Assembly (NCBI RefSeq): GCF_017495225.1
Contig: NZ_JAFEIG010000007.1
Location: 124,001 to 188,000 of the forward strand
Direction of reading: 5' to 3'
Length of the DNA stretch: 64,000 nucleotides
Origin: Daejeonella sp.
Lineage (GTDB): Bacteria; Bacteroidota; Bacteroidia; Sphingobacteriales; Sphingobacteriaceae
Translations under genes and position numbers: made by a program
Shown here: positions 55,771 through 64,000 of the stretch, piece by piece
Layout: each line of letters starts with the position of its first letter
How positions within the stretch are numbered: position 1 is the first letter of the stretch
Notes under the pieces: generated by a model
What the model was told of the DNA's origin: nothing
Databases searched by the model: none
What the model saw: the letters and a program-made list of their open reading frames with translations, nothing else

Positions 55771-57171
55771 CTATTCCACCCCCATCAAATTTGCAATCCA
55801 TTTTAGGTTCTGTATTACTTCAATACGTTTTGCAGAAATCTCATTGGTCTTTTCCCTAACTTCTAATAATTTCTGCTCTCTGGAGTTAACAAGAAAAAGG
55901 GAGCTCTCGCCGGCACTAAACTTGATTTCTTCGCCCTTTAGTAAACTGGAACTATTTTCTTCCATTCCTCGGTACAATTTGATTTGATTATCAAGGTTTT
56001 GCAGATCATTCTTATAATTTTCCCACTTAATTGCTGTCAAGTTCCTTTTATCCAAAAAAGCATATTCCGCATCCTTTAATTTCAATTTGGCAAGGCTATA
56101 ACTTGCTCTTTGCTTGGTGAAGGTAAGTGGCATAGAAAAAGTAAAACCGAACTTTTGATTATTTTGTAGCCATGCTGGATTCATATTATTAAAAATATTT
56201 CTGCCAGAATTTAGCAAACCAAGATTCACATTTAAGCTTGGTTTAATTTGATCTAACTTTAAGCGTCTTTCCACCTCCAATTGTTGAACTTTTATTCCGT
56301 AATTCTTGACTTCCGGATTTAAATCAGCTATAATCGAGGGTTCTTCATTCAAAAGACCATCAGGCAAATTCAAGCTTAATACTTGGGGGTCGGGACTGAT
56401 ATTTAGGAGTTTTGGATCTACAGGAATAGCATTCTCAAGCCACAGGTAGCTCGCCAAATCATTTTTGCTAGTTATTAATTTCGTCTCATAATCAATCAAT
56501 TTTTGCTGACGAGATTGCAATAAAATCAATGCCTCAAGCGTATCAATTGCCGGTAGGTCGCCATTATTAAACAATAATTTAACACCCTCTGCACGTTGCT
56601 TTGCCAACGCTACAGCCTCACGATAAATTTCGGTATTTAGCCAATTATTGAGCCATTTTACATAAGCACCAGTAGCATCCACAAACAATTGATTTAGAAT
56701 TTGTTGCTGCTCATTGGCCGCCATATTTTGAAATAAACTAGCTTGTTTTAAGGCCGCTCTACGCTCATCAATAATTAATCCGCTACCCAAGGGAACGCTC
56801 AAGCCTACAAAGCCCAAACCAGCCTCCGGGACTCTATTTTCAGGATTTACAAAATTACCTGAGTAAGTAGTATAGCTACCCTTCAAATCAATCCCATACC
56901 ACAATGGCAACTTCACTTGAGGAATCAAATAATCGTAGTAGTTAGTCCCATTAAAAACCTTTTTCTCCTGGGCCAGCTCCAACTTCGGATCAAAAGCACC
57001 CAAGGCCTCACGACGAAGATAAAAAGCACGATCTACCCCAATTCCAGCCTGTAGAGCCACCGGGTGATAGCTTTTTATTAATGAAAGATATTCATCCAAA
57101 GTCAAGCGCTTTTCTTGAGCCCAAACAGAGTTAAGAGATAGAAATAAAACAAAAAAGCTTAATTTTTTCAT
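55771..57171 (-). CDS. TolC-family outer-membrane efflux protein
   Basis: A 466-residue exported protein (signal 1-18, SVWAQ) with the long alpha-helical hairpins of TolC (e.g. SLFQNMAANEQQQILNQLF and LFLVNSREQKLLEVREKT). Last gene of a three-gene export set; its start overlaps the end of the HlyD-like gene by 4 bases. It should form the outer-membrane exit of the system. Confidence 0.86.
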   Translation of the reverse strand: MKKLSFFVLFLSLNSVWAQEKRLTLDEYLSLIKSYHPVALQAGIGVDRAFYLRREALGAFDPKLELAQEKKVFNGTNYYDYLIPQVKLPLWYGIDLKGSYTTYSGNFVNPENRVPEAGLGFVGLSVPLGSGLIIDERRAALKQASLFQNMAANEQQQILNQLFVDATGAYVKWLNNWLNTEIYREAVALAKQRAEGVKLLFNNGDLPAIDTLEALILLQSRQQKLIDYETKLITSKNDLASYLWLENAIPVDPKLLNISPDPQVLSLNLPDGLLNEEPSIIADLNPEVKNYGIKVQQLEVERRLKLDQIKPSLNVNLGLLNSGRNIFNNMNPAWLQNNQKFGFTFSMPLTFTKQRASYSLAKLKLKDAEYAFLDKRNLTAIKWENYKNDLQNLDNQIKLYRGMEENSSSLLKGEEIKFSAGESSLFLVNSREQKLLEVREKTNEISAKRIEVIQNLKWIANLMGVE

Positions 57172-58508
57172 TTCTGGATATTGGTTTCTTTAGATTTTGG
57201 ATTATAAAAATTAGGTGGGAAGCCATTAAATCGGCGCCATAGCTCATACCAAATTGGCACATCATCAAGCAAAGCAATAGCCTGACAACCAGTCCCATAA
57301 CGCAAATTCTGAGGCCATTTTTTATCACCTTGGACTGGGATTACCCAAACTTTAAATTTCCCCGATTCATCAATAGTATTGTCGATTGCCGAAATACGGC
57401 CACTAAATAAACCATAAGATGCTTGAGGCCATCCCGAAAAAATAATGGCAGGGAAACCATCAAACTGTATTCTTACCAGCTGTCCTAAATTAATGAGTGG
57501 CATATCATTTGGATCGACTTTTATTTCAATAGCCTGCATCAACTGAGCTGGGACTATCGTTAATAGCTTTTCTCCATCTTTAACCGTTTCACCAATTCCC
57601 GCCTTTCCGCTCTGAAGTACTTGTCCATCTTGAGGTGCAATGATGTAGTGAAAACTCTTTCTCGCACTATAATTGAAAAGTACATTCCGAAGCTTCGAGG
57701 CTTCGCCATCACTCGAGGCAACCTCAGATAAAGCAGCGTACTTGTCGCCAGCTGCCTTAGATATTTTCTCTGAATATTCTTGTGAAGCTGAAGAGAGCTC
57801 TAATCGTATGTTTACAAGCTCATTCTTGCTATTTTGAAACTTGTTTTCAGTCCCAATTTTTTTCGCCAGCGCATCCTGAAAATATTGTTGTCTAGCTTCT
57901 AATTCCACCAAAGATTTTAAACCTGCTTTAAAAAGCTCTTCCTGCCTTTGAACTTGAACGCTAGCAATTTTAAACTGACCAGCAGCGGCAGTCATCGCCA
58001 TGCTATCCGATTGAACTTGAAGCGTATATTGCCTAAGCTTAATTTTGAGCTGCGATAATTTAAGCTCCAGACCCTCTTCAAGCGCACTTATTTGTTGTAG
58101 GCTAGTATTTACTTTATTTCTGTAAAAATCTGCCGACTGACTTTTAGCATTGAGCTGTTCGGTGGTTCGCTGCAATAGCTCCGGATCTAAATACTCATCC
58201 TTTGTTTCTGCCAAGGCCAATAAAGTATCTCCCTTTTTAACAAAATCGCCATTTTGAATATACCATTTGGATATTCTAGCGCTAATTAAGCTATTCACCT
58301 CTTGCGGGCGCTGCTCTGGGTTAAGCGTAGAAACATTCCCCCTTGAACGGATATTCTGTGTCCATGGTAAAACTAGCGCCGCAATCAATACACCCAAAAT
58401 AATTAGCATCCACTTGGTTTTGCGCAGGCGTTTAGTGGGCGCTGCTGTAACCACAAATGATTTGAACTGCGAGAAGTTCGTTAAATCTGTCTTTTTCTCA
58501 AGAAACAT
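57168..58508 (-). CDS. HlyD-family membrane fusion protein
   Basis: A 446-residue protein with one N-terminal transmembrane helix (~31-50) and no signal peptide, the topology of type I secretion adaptors. A lipoyl-type half (residues ~65-95: ISKWYIQNGDFVKKGDTLL), a long coiled coil (~105-265) and the second half (~290-330: YIIAPQDGQVLQSGKAGIGETVKDGEKLL) follow. It lies 9 bases behind the ABC gene. The system exports an unknown, possibly peptide, substrate. Confidence 0.87.
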   Translation of the reverse strand: MFLEKKTDLTNFSQFKSFVVTAAPTKRLRKTKWMLIILGVLIAALVLPWTQNIRSRGNVSTLNPEQRPQEVNSLISARISKWYIQNGDFVKKGDTLLALAETKDEYLDPELLQRTTEQLNAKSQSADFYRNKVNTSLQQISALEEGLELKLSQLKIKLRQYTLQVQSDSMAMTAAAGQFKIASVQVQRQEELFKAGLKSLVELEARQQYFQDALAKKIGTENKFQNSKNELVNIRLELSSASQEYSEKISKAAGDKYAALSEVASSDGEASKLRNVLFNYSARKSFHYIIAPQDGQVLQSGKAGIGETVKDGEKLLTIVPAQLMQAIEIKVDPNDMPLINLGQLVRIQFDGFPAIIFSGWPQASYGLFSGRISAIDNTIDESGKFKVWVIPVQGDKKWPQNLRYGTGCQAIALLDDVPIWYELWRRFNGFPPNFYNPKSKETNIQK

Positions 58509-58517
58509 CGTCTTATC

Positions 58518-60188
58518 TTATTTATTATTCTTTGCAATATGAATGGTACGGTCGCAAGCAGATACTAGTTCTGGAAGGTCTGTAATGGCAATAAGACTAA
58601 AAGACTTATCCGAAATTAATTTATTCACAATGTGTTGTCGGTATTCCATTTCTATAGCTTCCCATCCGTTTTCCATCATTAATATTAAAGGCTTTCTCAA
58701 TAAACAGCGCGCTAAAAGAATTTTTTGAATAACGCTATGAGGAAGCTTCTGCCCTTGTGAATCAATCATAATATGATAACCTTCTACCTTGCTTTGTATA
58801 AATGGAAGGAGCCCTACAAGCTTACAGGTTTCATTAATTTCCTCAAGCGATCTATCGAGATTGCCTAATGTGAGATTTTCGAGCAGCGTGCCATTAAACA
58901 GCTCCTCTTGGGCAAAAAATACGGCTATACCATTCCTCCAATCATCCACAGGAATATTATGAAGTGGCAGCTCATTCACCAGTATTTGACCAGAATATCC
59001 ACCATAAAGTCCTGATAAGACCCTAATCAAAGTCGTTTTGCCCGAGCCCTGATTACCACTAATACAAATCTTCTCGCCAGGTTTTAGTTCAAATGAAACA
59101 TTCTCCAATACCTTTTTCCCATTAGGGAATGAGAATCCCAAATTTCTTACCGAAAGATCAAAGCCCTTCGAATAATCGGAATCGAAACCCTTAATACGCT
59201 CTAGATCTCTGTCTTGGGGCTTTTGTAAAACATGATCTAATTTTTCAATTGCTGTAAGTACATCATAACCCGTAGCTAAGCTCAAAATCAATTTTTCTAC
59301 GGAATTTAACACAGCAATTATGATCAGTTCGGCTGCAATAAACTGTCCTAAATTGATTTTTTGATCTAAGAATAATAAGGTTCCAATAATCAACATGGAT
59401 CCTGTAATCAACACTTTGAAGGCAATTAAGGTCTTGTATTGAAGAACAAGCACTTGAAAATGTAAACGTCTTGCCGATAAGTATCCTAGGATAAGTTCAT
59501 CCACTTTATTTAAGTGAAACTGCCCTTTTTGAATGAATTTAAAAGTTTTGATTGCTCTTGAAATCTCTTCTAACCAATGCCCCACGCGATATTTGAAATC
59601 GCTCTCCTCCATGCTAGAGTTAAGTCCCTTATTGCTACTACCCGATATGATAAAAACAATGAAGATTAAAAGTATGAAGCCAAAAACAGCGAAAGCAGGA
59701 TGATAAAAGGTTAAAAGCAGTATCCCGAAAATAATTTGAATGGAAGCGGTTGGCACATCTAATAATAACTTTGCTAATCCCTTTTGAAGATTTGCAGTAT
59801 CAAAGAAGCGATTTACAAGTTCAGGGAGATAATAATTGTCGATGCTCAATAAATCAATTCTCGGAATCCGATAGGCATAGGCAAATGTTAAACGAGTAAA
59901 AATACGCTGCTGGATATTCTCTGTTACATTCATCTGCATCACCTGAATAAGCCCTCCCAAAAACACACCAACAACCACAAATGCAATCAAAACAATAAGC
60001 GAAACCGATAAAATTCCGCCAAACAATAAACCAACTATGGCCTGTATACCTAAAGGAAGAGATAATTGAATCGCTCCAATAAGAATTGCATAAAAATAAA
60101 TTTGTCCTACCTCCCTTTTCTCAAGGTTGATGAGTTGAACTAGTTTTTTTAATGCCGCGGTAAAAGAATACCTAATTGCTTTATTCAT
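58518..60188 (-). CDS. ABC exporter with degenerate nucleotide-binding domain
   Basis: A 556-residue half-exporter: about six helices (~30-305) and an ATPase domain (~345-556). Walker A is intact (GNQGSGKTT, 378-386). The signature LSGGQ is replaced by LPHSV (482-486), Walker B is LILMME with Met for Asp at 505, and the usual switch His is Asp (AITD near 537). E506 remains. Such sites are poor for hydrolysis, so a partner ATPase or a gating role is possible. No C39 peptidase domain. Operon with HlyD- and TolC-like genes. Confidence 0.84.
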   Translation of the reverse strand: MNKAIRYSFTAALKKLVQLINLEKREVGQIYFYAILIGAIQLSLPLGIQAIVGLLFGGILSVSLIVLIAFVVVGVFLGGLIQVMQMNVTENIQQRIFTRLTFAYAYRIPRIDLLSIDNYYLPELVNRFFDTANLQKGLAKLLLDVPTASIQIIFGILLLTFYHPAFAVFGFILLIFIVFIISGSSNKGLNSSMEESDFKYRVGHWLEEISRAIKTFKFIQKGQFHLNKVDELILGYLSARRLHFQVLVLQYKTLIAFKVLITGSMLIIGTLLFLDQKINLGQFIAAELIIIAVLNSVEKLILSLATGYDVLTAIEKLDHVLQKPQDRDLERIKGFDSDYSKGFDLSVRNLGFSFPNGKKVLENVSFELKPGEKICISGNQGSGKTTLIRVLSGLYGGYSGQILVNELPLHNIPVDDWRNGIAVFFAQEELFNGTLLENLTLGNLDRSLEEINETCKLVGLLPFIQSKVEGYHIMIDSQGQKLPHSVIQKILLARCLLRKPLILMMENGWEAIEMEYRQHIVNKLISDKSFSLIAITDLPELVSACDRTIHIAKNNK

Positions 60189-60229
60189 AATTTTATTAAA
60201 ATTGAATTCAAATATTTATCATTAACAAC

Positions 60230-60475
60230 TTAACTGATATCTAGTTTAGAACTTAAATGGATGGCTCCATTTTTACGCTCTATAAACTCGCAGGCTTCAA
60301 ACAATATTTTTTGCAAGCGGTGAATAGACTCAGCATAGTGTGCAATTTTATCTGGGTCATTTTCCAATTCCACATTCCTTTGGTACATGCTAATCTCCAC
60401 ATGGATATATGCCGTTAATATTTCCATCGCATCTTTAGCTTTAAAATCACCTTCTGCTAAACTGATTTCCTTCAT
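60230..60475 (-). CDS. Conserved-looking small helical protein (unknown function)
   Basis: An 81-residue, mostly helical soluble protein beginning MKEISLAEGDFKAKDAM; acidic, with no signal peptide, cysteine-poor (one Cys). It is 41 bases upstream of the ABC exporter gene in the same direction and may be its co-expressed partner, regulator or substrate. I do not recognise a family. Confidence 0.5.
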   Translation of the reverse strand: MKEISLAEGDFKAKDAMEILTAYIHVEISMYQRNVELENDPDKIAHYAESIHRLQKILFEACEFIERKNGAIHLSSKLDIS

Positions 60476-60566
60476 ATCAATTCTTATTAATTTGATATTG
60501 CAAAATTGTTAAGTCCAATTCATATATTTTCATTTATCTTTATAATGTTATCCATAAAATATTTTT

Positions 60567-61511
60567 ATGCATTATACTTTACATCAGCTTCAGATCTTTT
60601 TAAAGATTACCCAGACTAAGAGTATCACAAAAGCGGCCGAAGAGTTGCATCTCACGCAGCCTGCAGTTTCAATTCAATTAAAGAATTTGCAAGATCAGTT
60701 TGATATTCCGCTTACTGAGGTGATTGGGAGGCAGTTATACATCACCGACTTTGGGGCAGAGCTTGCTATAGCAGTTGAGAAAATATTGGCTGAAGTATAT
60801 GCAATCAATTACAAAACGCTGGCTTATAAGGGGCAGCTTAGTGGGCGACTTAAACTCTCTGTAGTATCTACAGGTAAATATGTGATTCCATATTTTTTAT
60901 CTGATTTTTTGAAGCAGCATCAAGGCATTGAGCTTTCGCTTGACGTAACAAATAAAGAGAAAGTAATTGAAAGCTTGGAAAAAAACGAGGTTGATTTTGC
61001 TTTGGTTTCGGTCTTGCCCGAAAAGTTACAAATTGAGTCTATAGAGCTTATGCCAAACAAACTTTATTTGGTTGGTGGTTCAGAAAAAATGCATAATTAT
61101 GAGGAAAACAGTCATGAAATATTAGAGAGTTTACCAATTATCTATCGTGAGGAGGGCTCAGGAACCAGACATACCTTTGAGAAATACCTATCCTTACATA
61201 ATCTTAAAGTTAGAAAAAAAATGGAGCTCACTTCCAATGAGGCAGTTAAGCAAGCGGTAATTGCCGGTTTAGGATATTCAGTTATGCCCTTAATCGGGAT
61301 AAAAAATGAACTTATCAATGGTGAACTTTCGATCATACCTATCAAAGGCTTCCCTTTAAGTTCAGTATGGAACATTATTTGGCTAAAAAATAAAGGATTT
61401 TCTCCGGTGGCAACAGCATTTTTAGAGAATTTAAAGAAAGAAAAAGAAAAAATAATCGATGAAAAATTTAATGGTTTAAGGAGTATATTGGACGAAATTA
61501 GTAAAGTTTAA
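60567..61511 (+). CDS. LysR-type transcription regulator (CysB/CbbR-like)
   Basis: A 314-residue LysR factor. The N-terminal helix-turn-helix (residues ~3-60) has SITKAAEELHLTQPAVSIQL, and ~90-295 the effector domain with GLGYSVMPLIGI. The sequence resembles CysB/CysL/CbbR-type members that sense sulfur or carbon metabolites, but the effector cannot be read. It diverges from the 81-residue/ABC genes and lies upstream of a small membrane protein gene, near SQR. Confidence 0.87.
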   Translation: MHYTLHQLQIFLKITQTKSITKAAEELHLTQPAVSIQLKNLQDQFDIPLTEVIGRQLYITDFGAELAIAVEKILAEVYAINYKTLAYKGQLSGRLKLSVVSTGKYVIPYFLSDFLKQHQGIELSLDVTNKEKVIESLEKNEVDFALVSVLPEKLQIESIELMPNKLYLVGGSEKMHNYEENSHEILESLPIIYREEGSGTRHTFEKYLSLHNLKVRKKMELTSNEAVKQAVIAGLGYSVMPLIGIKNELINGELSIIPIKGFPLSSVWNIIWLKNKGFSPVATAFLENLKKEKEKIIDEKFNGLRSILDEISKV

Positions 61512-61551
61512 AAAGATAATTTTAGGAAAAAAATTACCCCCAATAAAAAAC

Positions 61552-61764
61552 ATGAAAACACCACCCAAATGGAAATTTGCAATTATGGTTTGGATAGCCA
61601 TTTATCCTACTATTACCTTAGTACAATTTTTAATTGGAGATTCGCTTGTTCACCTGCCAATACCATTAAGAACCCTGTTTTTAACCTTAATTTTGGTCCC
61701 CCTAATGGTTTTTATTTTACTGCCAGGTTTGAGGAAAGTGTTCGATAAATGGCTACATAATTAA
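61552..61764 (+). CDS. Small two-helix membrane protein (ABM-tail-like)
   Basis: A 70-residue membrane protein starting MKTPPKWKFAIMVWIAIYP, with two helices (~7-28 and ~38-60). It resembles the C-terminal membrane segment fused to antibiotic-biosynthesis-monooxygenase (ABM) domains in other bacteria, here without the ABM domain. It follows the LysR gene by 40 bases and ends at a hairpin. Function unknown. Confidence 0.6.
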   Translation: MKTPPKWKFAIMVWIAIYPTITLVQFLIGDSLVHLPIPLRTLFLTLILVPLMVFILLPGLRKVFDKWLHN

Positions 61765-61766
61765 AA

Positions 61767-61804
61767 ACGCCACATAATTTGAATTTTTATGTGACGCCTT
61801 TTTT
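61767..61804 (+). terminator. Probable terminator between LysR-side and SQR genes
   Basis: CACATAA and TTATGTG form the stem (with one mismatch then CG/CG), followed by CCTTTTTT on the + strand. It lies between convergent genes and may serve both. Confidence 0.65.
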
Positions 61805-61816
61805 CAATACCAGTGT

Positions 61817-63073
61817 TTACACTTCCTTACCTTTCAGCATTTTATTCCAATAGAGGTAAGGCAGAATATATTTTTTGAGCATCCATAATCTCCAATGCTC
61901 TTTATAGCTTTTAAACACAAGCATTTGCTTTAATTTGGGATCGGGGGTGAATTCATTTTTATAATTAAACTCGGCTAGAACCATTTTTCCATAGCCAGTT
62001 ACTAGCGGACAAGAAGAATAGCCATCATATATTTTTTCAGCCAATTTATTCTCCTTAATAAGTTGTAAAATATTGCCAATTACAACAGGCACCTGCTTAC
62101 GAATGGCAGCACCAGTTTTTGCTGTTGGGAGTCCTGCAACATCTCCAAGTCCGAAAATATTAGCATACTTTTTATGTTGAAGTGTGTGAATATCAACGTC
62201 TAACCAACCCGCATCGTTCACTAGGTCCGAATTTCTTACAAATTCGGGAGCTACTTGAGGGGGTGCAATATGAAGCATGTCAAAAGGCATCTCTACGAGT
62301 AAATCGCCCATATATTTTTCCTTAATTGAGGAGTCGGCATGTATTAAACTCTCTTCCGCAACATTCACCTTAAAGGTTATAATTTTATTCTCCCCATCAA
62401 TTTTTACAGGAGCATAACTTGGTTTAAACTTAATTCCATAGCCTTTTACTACCTCCATTAAGGTTTCTTTAATCAGCTGAACTCCAAAAATAACTGTCCC
62501 AGGCATGGCTAAAACCACATTTGTTTTAGATTGAATACCCGTTTTCCGGAAGTAATCTGCTGCCAAATAAGCAATCTTTTGAGGAGCGCCGCCACATTTA
62601 ATGGGCGTAGTTGGTTGGGTAAAAATTGCATTCCCTCCCTTAAAATTCTTTAAAACTTCCCAGGTATGCTGAGGATTGGTATAATTACTACACACAACAC
62701 CCTTTCCTAAAGCTTCGGTTAATCCTTCAATTTGGGATGTATCCATAACCAAACCAGGAGAAACAATTAAAAAATCATAAGAAATATCACCAGAAGCTTT
62801 GGTAGAAATGCTATTTTTTGCGGAGTTAAAAGCTGTCGCAAAGTCTTTAATCCATGTAACACCCTTAGGCATAACATCGGCCATTTTTTTTCGTGATTTC
62901 TCAAAATCAAAGGTATTTGCCCCTACTAGAGTCCAGGCGGCTTGATAATAATGATATTCAGCAGGCTCTACTATTGCAATGCTCAAAGATTTATCTTTAG
63001 CCAATAAAGTAGCAGCAGACATGATTCCGCCAGTGCCTCCCCCAATAATTACGATTTGAAAATGATTATCCAT
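61817..63073 (-). CDS. Sulfide:quinone oxidoreductase (SQR, type II-like)
   Basis: A 418-residue flavoprotein: FAD-binding GGGTGG (11-16) and three cysteines placed as in SQR, C128 (GVVCSNY), C160 (PIKCGGAPQK) and C355 (SSCPLVTGYG). SQR oxidises sulfide to sulfane sulfur, passing electrons to quinone on the inner membrane. The upstream region holds a perfect GTAAC-N4-GTTAC operator, so the gene belongs to the sulfur regulon 25 kb away. Persulfide made here would feed the CstB-like dioxygenases. Confidence 0.88.
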   Translation of the reverse strand: MDNHFQIVIIGGGTGGIMSAATLLAKDKSLSIAIVEPAEYHYYQAAWTLVGANTFDFEKSRKKMADVMPKGVTWIKDFATAFNSAKNSISTKASGDISYDFLIVSPGLVMDTSQIEGLTEALGKGVVCSNYTNPQHTWEVLKNFKGGNAIFTQPTTPIKCGGAPQKIAYLAADYFRKTGIQSKTNVVLAMPGTVIFGVQLIKETLMEVVKGYGIKFKPSYAPVKIDGENKIITFKVNVAEESLIHADSSIKEKYMGDLLVEMPFDMLHIAPPQVAPEFVRNSDLVNDAGWLDVDIHTLQHKKYANIFGLGDVAGLPTAKTGAAIRKQVPVVIGNILQLIKENKLAEKIYDGYSSCPLVTGYGKMVLAEFNYKNEFTPDPKLKQMLVFKSYKEHWRLWMLKKYILPYLYWNKMLKGKEV

Positions 63074-63144
63074 AATATATTATTAACTAGTTTATCTATT
63101 AATCTTGGTATATCTCAATTTACACAATTTTTATGAGTATTTGA

Positions 63145-63158
63145 GTAACATTTGTTAC
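63145..63158. promoter_or_regulatory. Crp/Fnr-type operator 5 (SQR)
   Basis: GTAAC-ATTT-GTTAC, perfect palindrome with a 4-bp spacer, 72 bases before the SQR start. The -7-like box (GTAAATTG on the minus strand, 63116-63123) is weaker and 35.5 bp from the centre, one less than at operators 1-4. Confidence 0.7.
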
Positions 63159-63191
63159 ATATGCCATGATTGTTGAAATAAGAATCAAATG

Positions 63192-63219
63192 AAAAACCCA
63201 GCGGCTTTTGACCACTGGG
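63192..63219 (-). terminator. Hairpin with minus-strand T-run
   Basis: CCCAG (63197-63201) pairs with CTGGG (63215-63219) with an inner GG/CC pair around a CTTTTG-containing loop. On the minus strand five T follow. It looks like a terminator for a minus-strand transcript starting further right, but no gene or RNA is recognised there. It could also be bidirectional. Confidence 0.4.
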
Positions 63220-63911
63220 CTGTTAAAGGTTAGTTAACATGTTTTCCTTAATTCAATATCATTATTCGAATCAATACTTTAAGGGTATAAATCAAATATT
63301 ATTTAATGGATTAAAATAATTCTGAATTTTTTAAAAACAGAAATTACAATTAATTACCAAGTCTAAGAAGCATTAATCCATTAAATAATTCTTTTGATGA
63401 TACGATTAAACAAGTCTAATCAATAATTCTCCGAAGCCCTAAATAAATTGCGTTATTCGTGTGATGTAACGGAATGTAACAGGTTATTGGGGGCTTAAAT
63501 AAATTTAATTCGAGGATTTCGGGGACATAATAAATCCCCAAAATTGATTTTTTATTGCAAGGAAAATTTCCAGAGAAAGAAAATAATCAGCGCTCATTTT
63601 GCATGCTTGTATTTTGATTTAATCAAAAACAGGAATTCTATTATTTGTAAAAGGATACCTCTTGGGATTATTTATTGACCAGATATTTCCTCATTCCCAA
63701 ATTAGATATCAGACAAAATCTATCATTTCATCAAGCTTAAATTGACGCAATTCAAAAAAGCCGAAATTAAAACAAGCTTGTCAAATGAGGATTTGAGGAA
63801 AGATTTAGCAATAGTTTTGGTGAAAGATTTAAAGGCCTAAAGCAAAAAATACTTTTTTAAATACAAAGGCCAGATTTAAAATCTACAATTATTGATGTTA
63901 TAATTAAAATC
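63220..63911. other. About 690 bases without a recognised gene
   Basis: AT-rich, no Met-initiated ORF of convincing length. There is a TGTAAC direct repeat (63465-63480), a small GGGGA/TCCCC hairpin near 63520-63540, and an open 45-codon frame without ATG (63706-63840) that may be a gene remnant. Nothing resembles tRNA, tmRNA or RNase P RNA. Confidence 0.5.
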
Positions 63912-64000
63912 ATGCTGAATAATAATTCAAAAACAGAAAGCCTCCTTTATCATATTATTATAGATAATAGCAAGAGTATGCAAGTGCATCAGCCAGAACT
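63912..64000 (+). CDS. Probable von Willebrand factor A-domain protein, 3'-truncated by the window edge
   Basis: An ATG at 63912 opens a frame that stays open to the end (29 codons). It contains LYHIIIDNSKSM, matching the DxSxS metal-site motif after a hydrophobic strand of a VWA domain. Only the first ~30 residues are visible, so the call rests on this motif; the full protein is outside the window. Confidence 0.45.
   Translation, partial: MLNNNSKTESLLYHIIIDNSKSMQVHQPE

Noticed and set aside
63461..63490. GTAAC copies at 63466 and 63476 as a sixth operator
   Set aside because: They are direct, not inverted, repeats, and the downstream GGTTAT does not give a 4-bp spacer.
63515..63545. GGGGA/TCCCC hairpin as a terminator or RNA gene
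   Set aside because: Five-base stem, no adequate T-run and no gene beside it.
1..64000. tRNA genes, CRISPR arrays, insertion sequences and integrase scars
   Set aside because: No cloverleaf with CCA-type end, regularly spaced repeat, transposase or integrase was seen in any gap or frame.

Overview
The window looks like a chromosomal segment of a Bacteroidota bacterium, probably close to the Sphingobacteriia/Cytophagia. The support is low-GC coding sequence, a SusC/SusD polysaccharide utilisation locus, TonB-plug/carboxypeptidase-like proteins, TAnnTTTG-type -7 promoter boxes, and families common in that phylum (178-residue Dcd, Y_Y_Y regulators, CstB-like persulfide dioxygenases). I found no rRNA, tRNA, CRISPR array, insertion sequence or prophage. 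Both ends cut genes: groEL on the left and a likely von Willebrand A-domain gene on the right.

Layout. 1-15.3 kb is housekeeping and mixed metabolism: groEL, lipB, an Sfp-type phosphopantetheinyl transferase, dcd, a TonB-plug surface protein, an isomerase/reductase pair for unsaturated fatty acyl-CoA (both resemble the mitochondrial enzymes) with a RidA protein, ClpS, a CBM9-like protein, an M28 peptidase, a B12-binding radical SAM protein, a CvfB-like S1 protein and a MaoC hydratase. 15.4-22.2 kb is a minus-strand uronate locus: glucuronate isomerase, an ExuT-like carrier and three exported Gfo/Idh/MocA oxidoreductases. 22.4-23.4 kb is a Na+/Ca2+-type exchanger. 23.4-38.5 kb is a large minus-strand sulfur cluster. 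38.7-52.9 kb is a beta-glucan PUL (SusC, SusD, two glycan-binding lipoproteins, GH16, GH3) with a divergent membrane-bound Y_Y_Y/LuxR regulator. 52.9-55.7 kb holds a frameshifted DUF2071 gene and a penicillin-acylase-family hydrolase. 55.8-60.5 kb is a type I-like export system whose ABC subunit has a degenerate ATPase. 60.5-63.1 kb holds a LysR regulator, a small membrane protein and a sulfide:quinone oxidoreductase (SQR). 63.1-63.9 kb is mostly non-coding.

The most interesting part is the sulfur cluster. Four minus-strand promoters (before the DUF2892, persulfide dioxygenase 2, peroxiredoxin and TauE genes) each carry a GTAAC-N4-GTTAC palindrome or a one-mismatch version of it. In all four, its centre lies exactly 36.5 bp from the outer edge of a TAnnTTTG-like -7 box, which implies class-II activation near -41.5. 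A fifth perfect copy precedes the distant SQR gene. The last gene of the longest operon encodes a Crp/Fnr-type regulator with a C-x5-CC cysteine cluster, the obvious candidate to bind these sites.

Predicted flow: SQR makes persulfide from sulfide; two CstB-like dioxygenase-rhodanese fusions oxidise it; TauE/SafE exports sulfite; rhodaneses and thioredoxin handle sulfane sulfur; split YeeE/YedE proteins import thiosulfate. In the periplasm a TsdA-like dihaem cytochrome, a SoxB-like hydrolase, a secreted DsrE-family protein and an OprD-like porin form a cassette without SoxYZ or SoxXA. That cassette is the best candidate here for an undescribed system. The functions are read from sequence and none has been tested.
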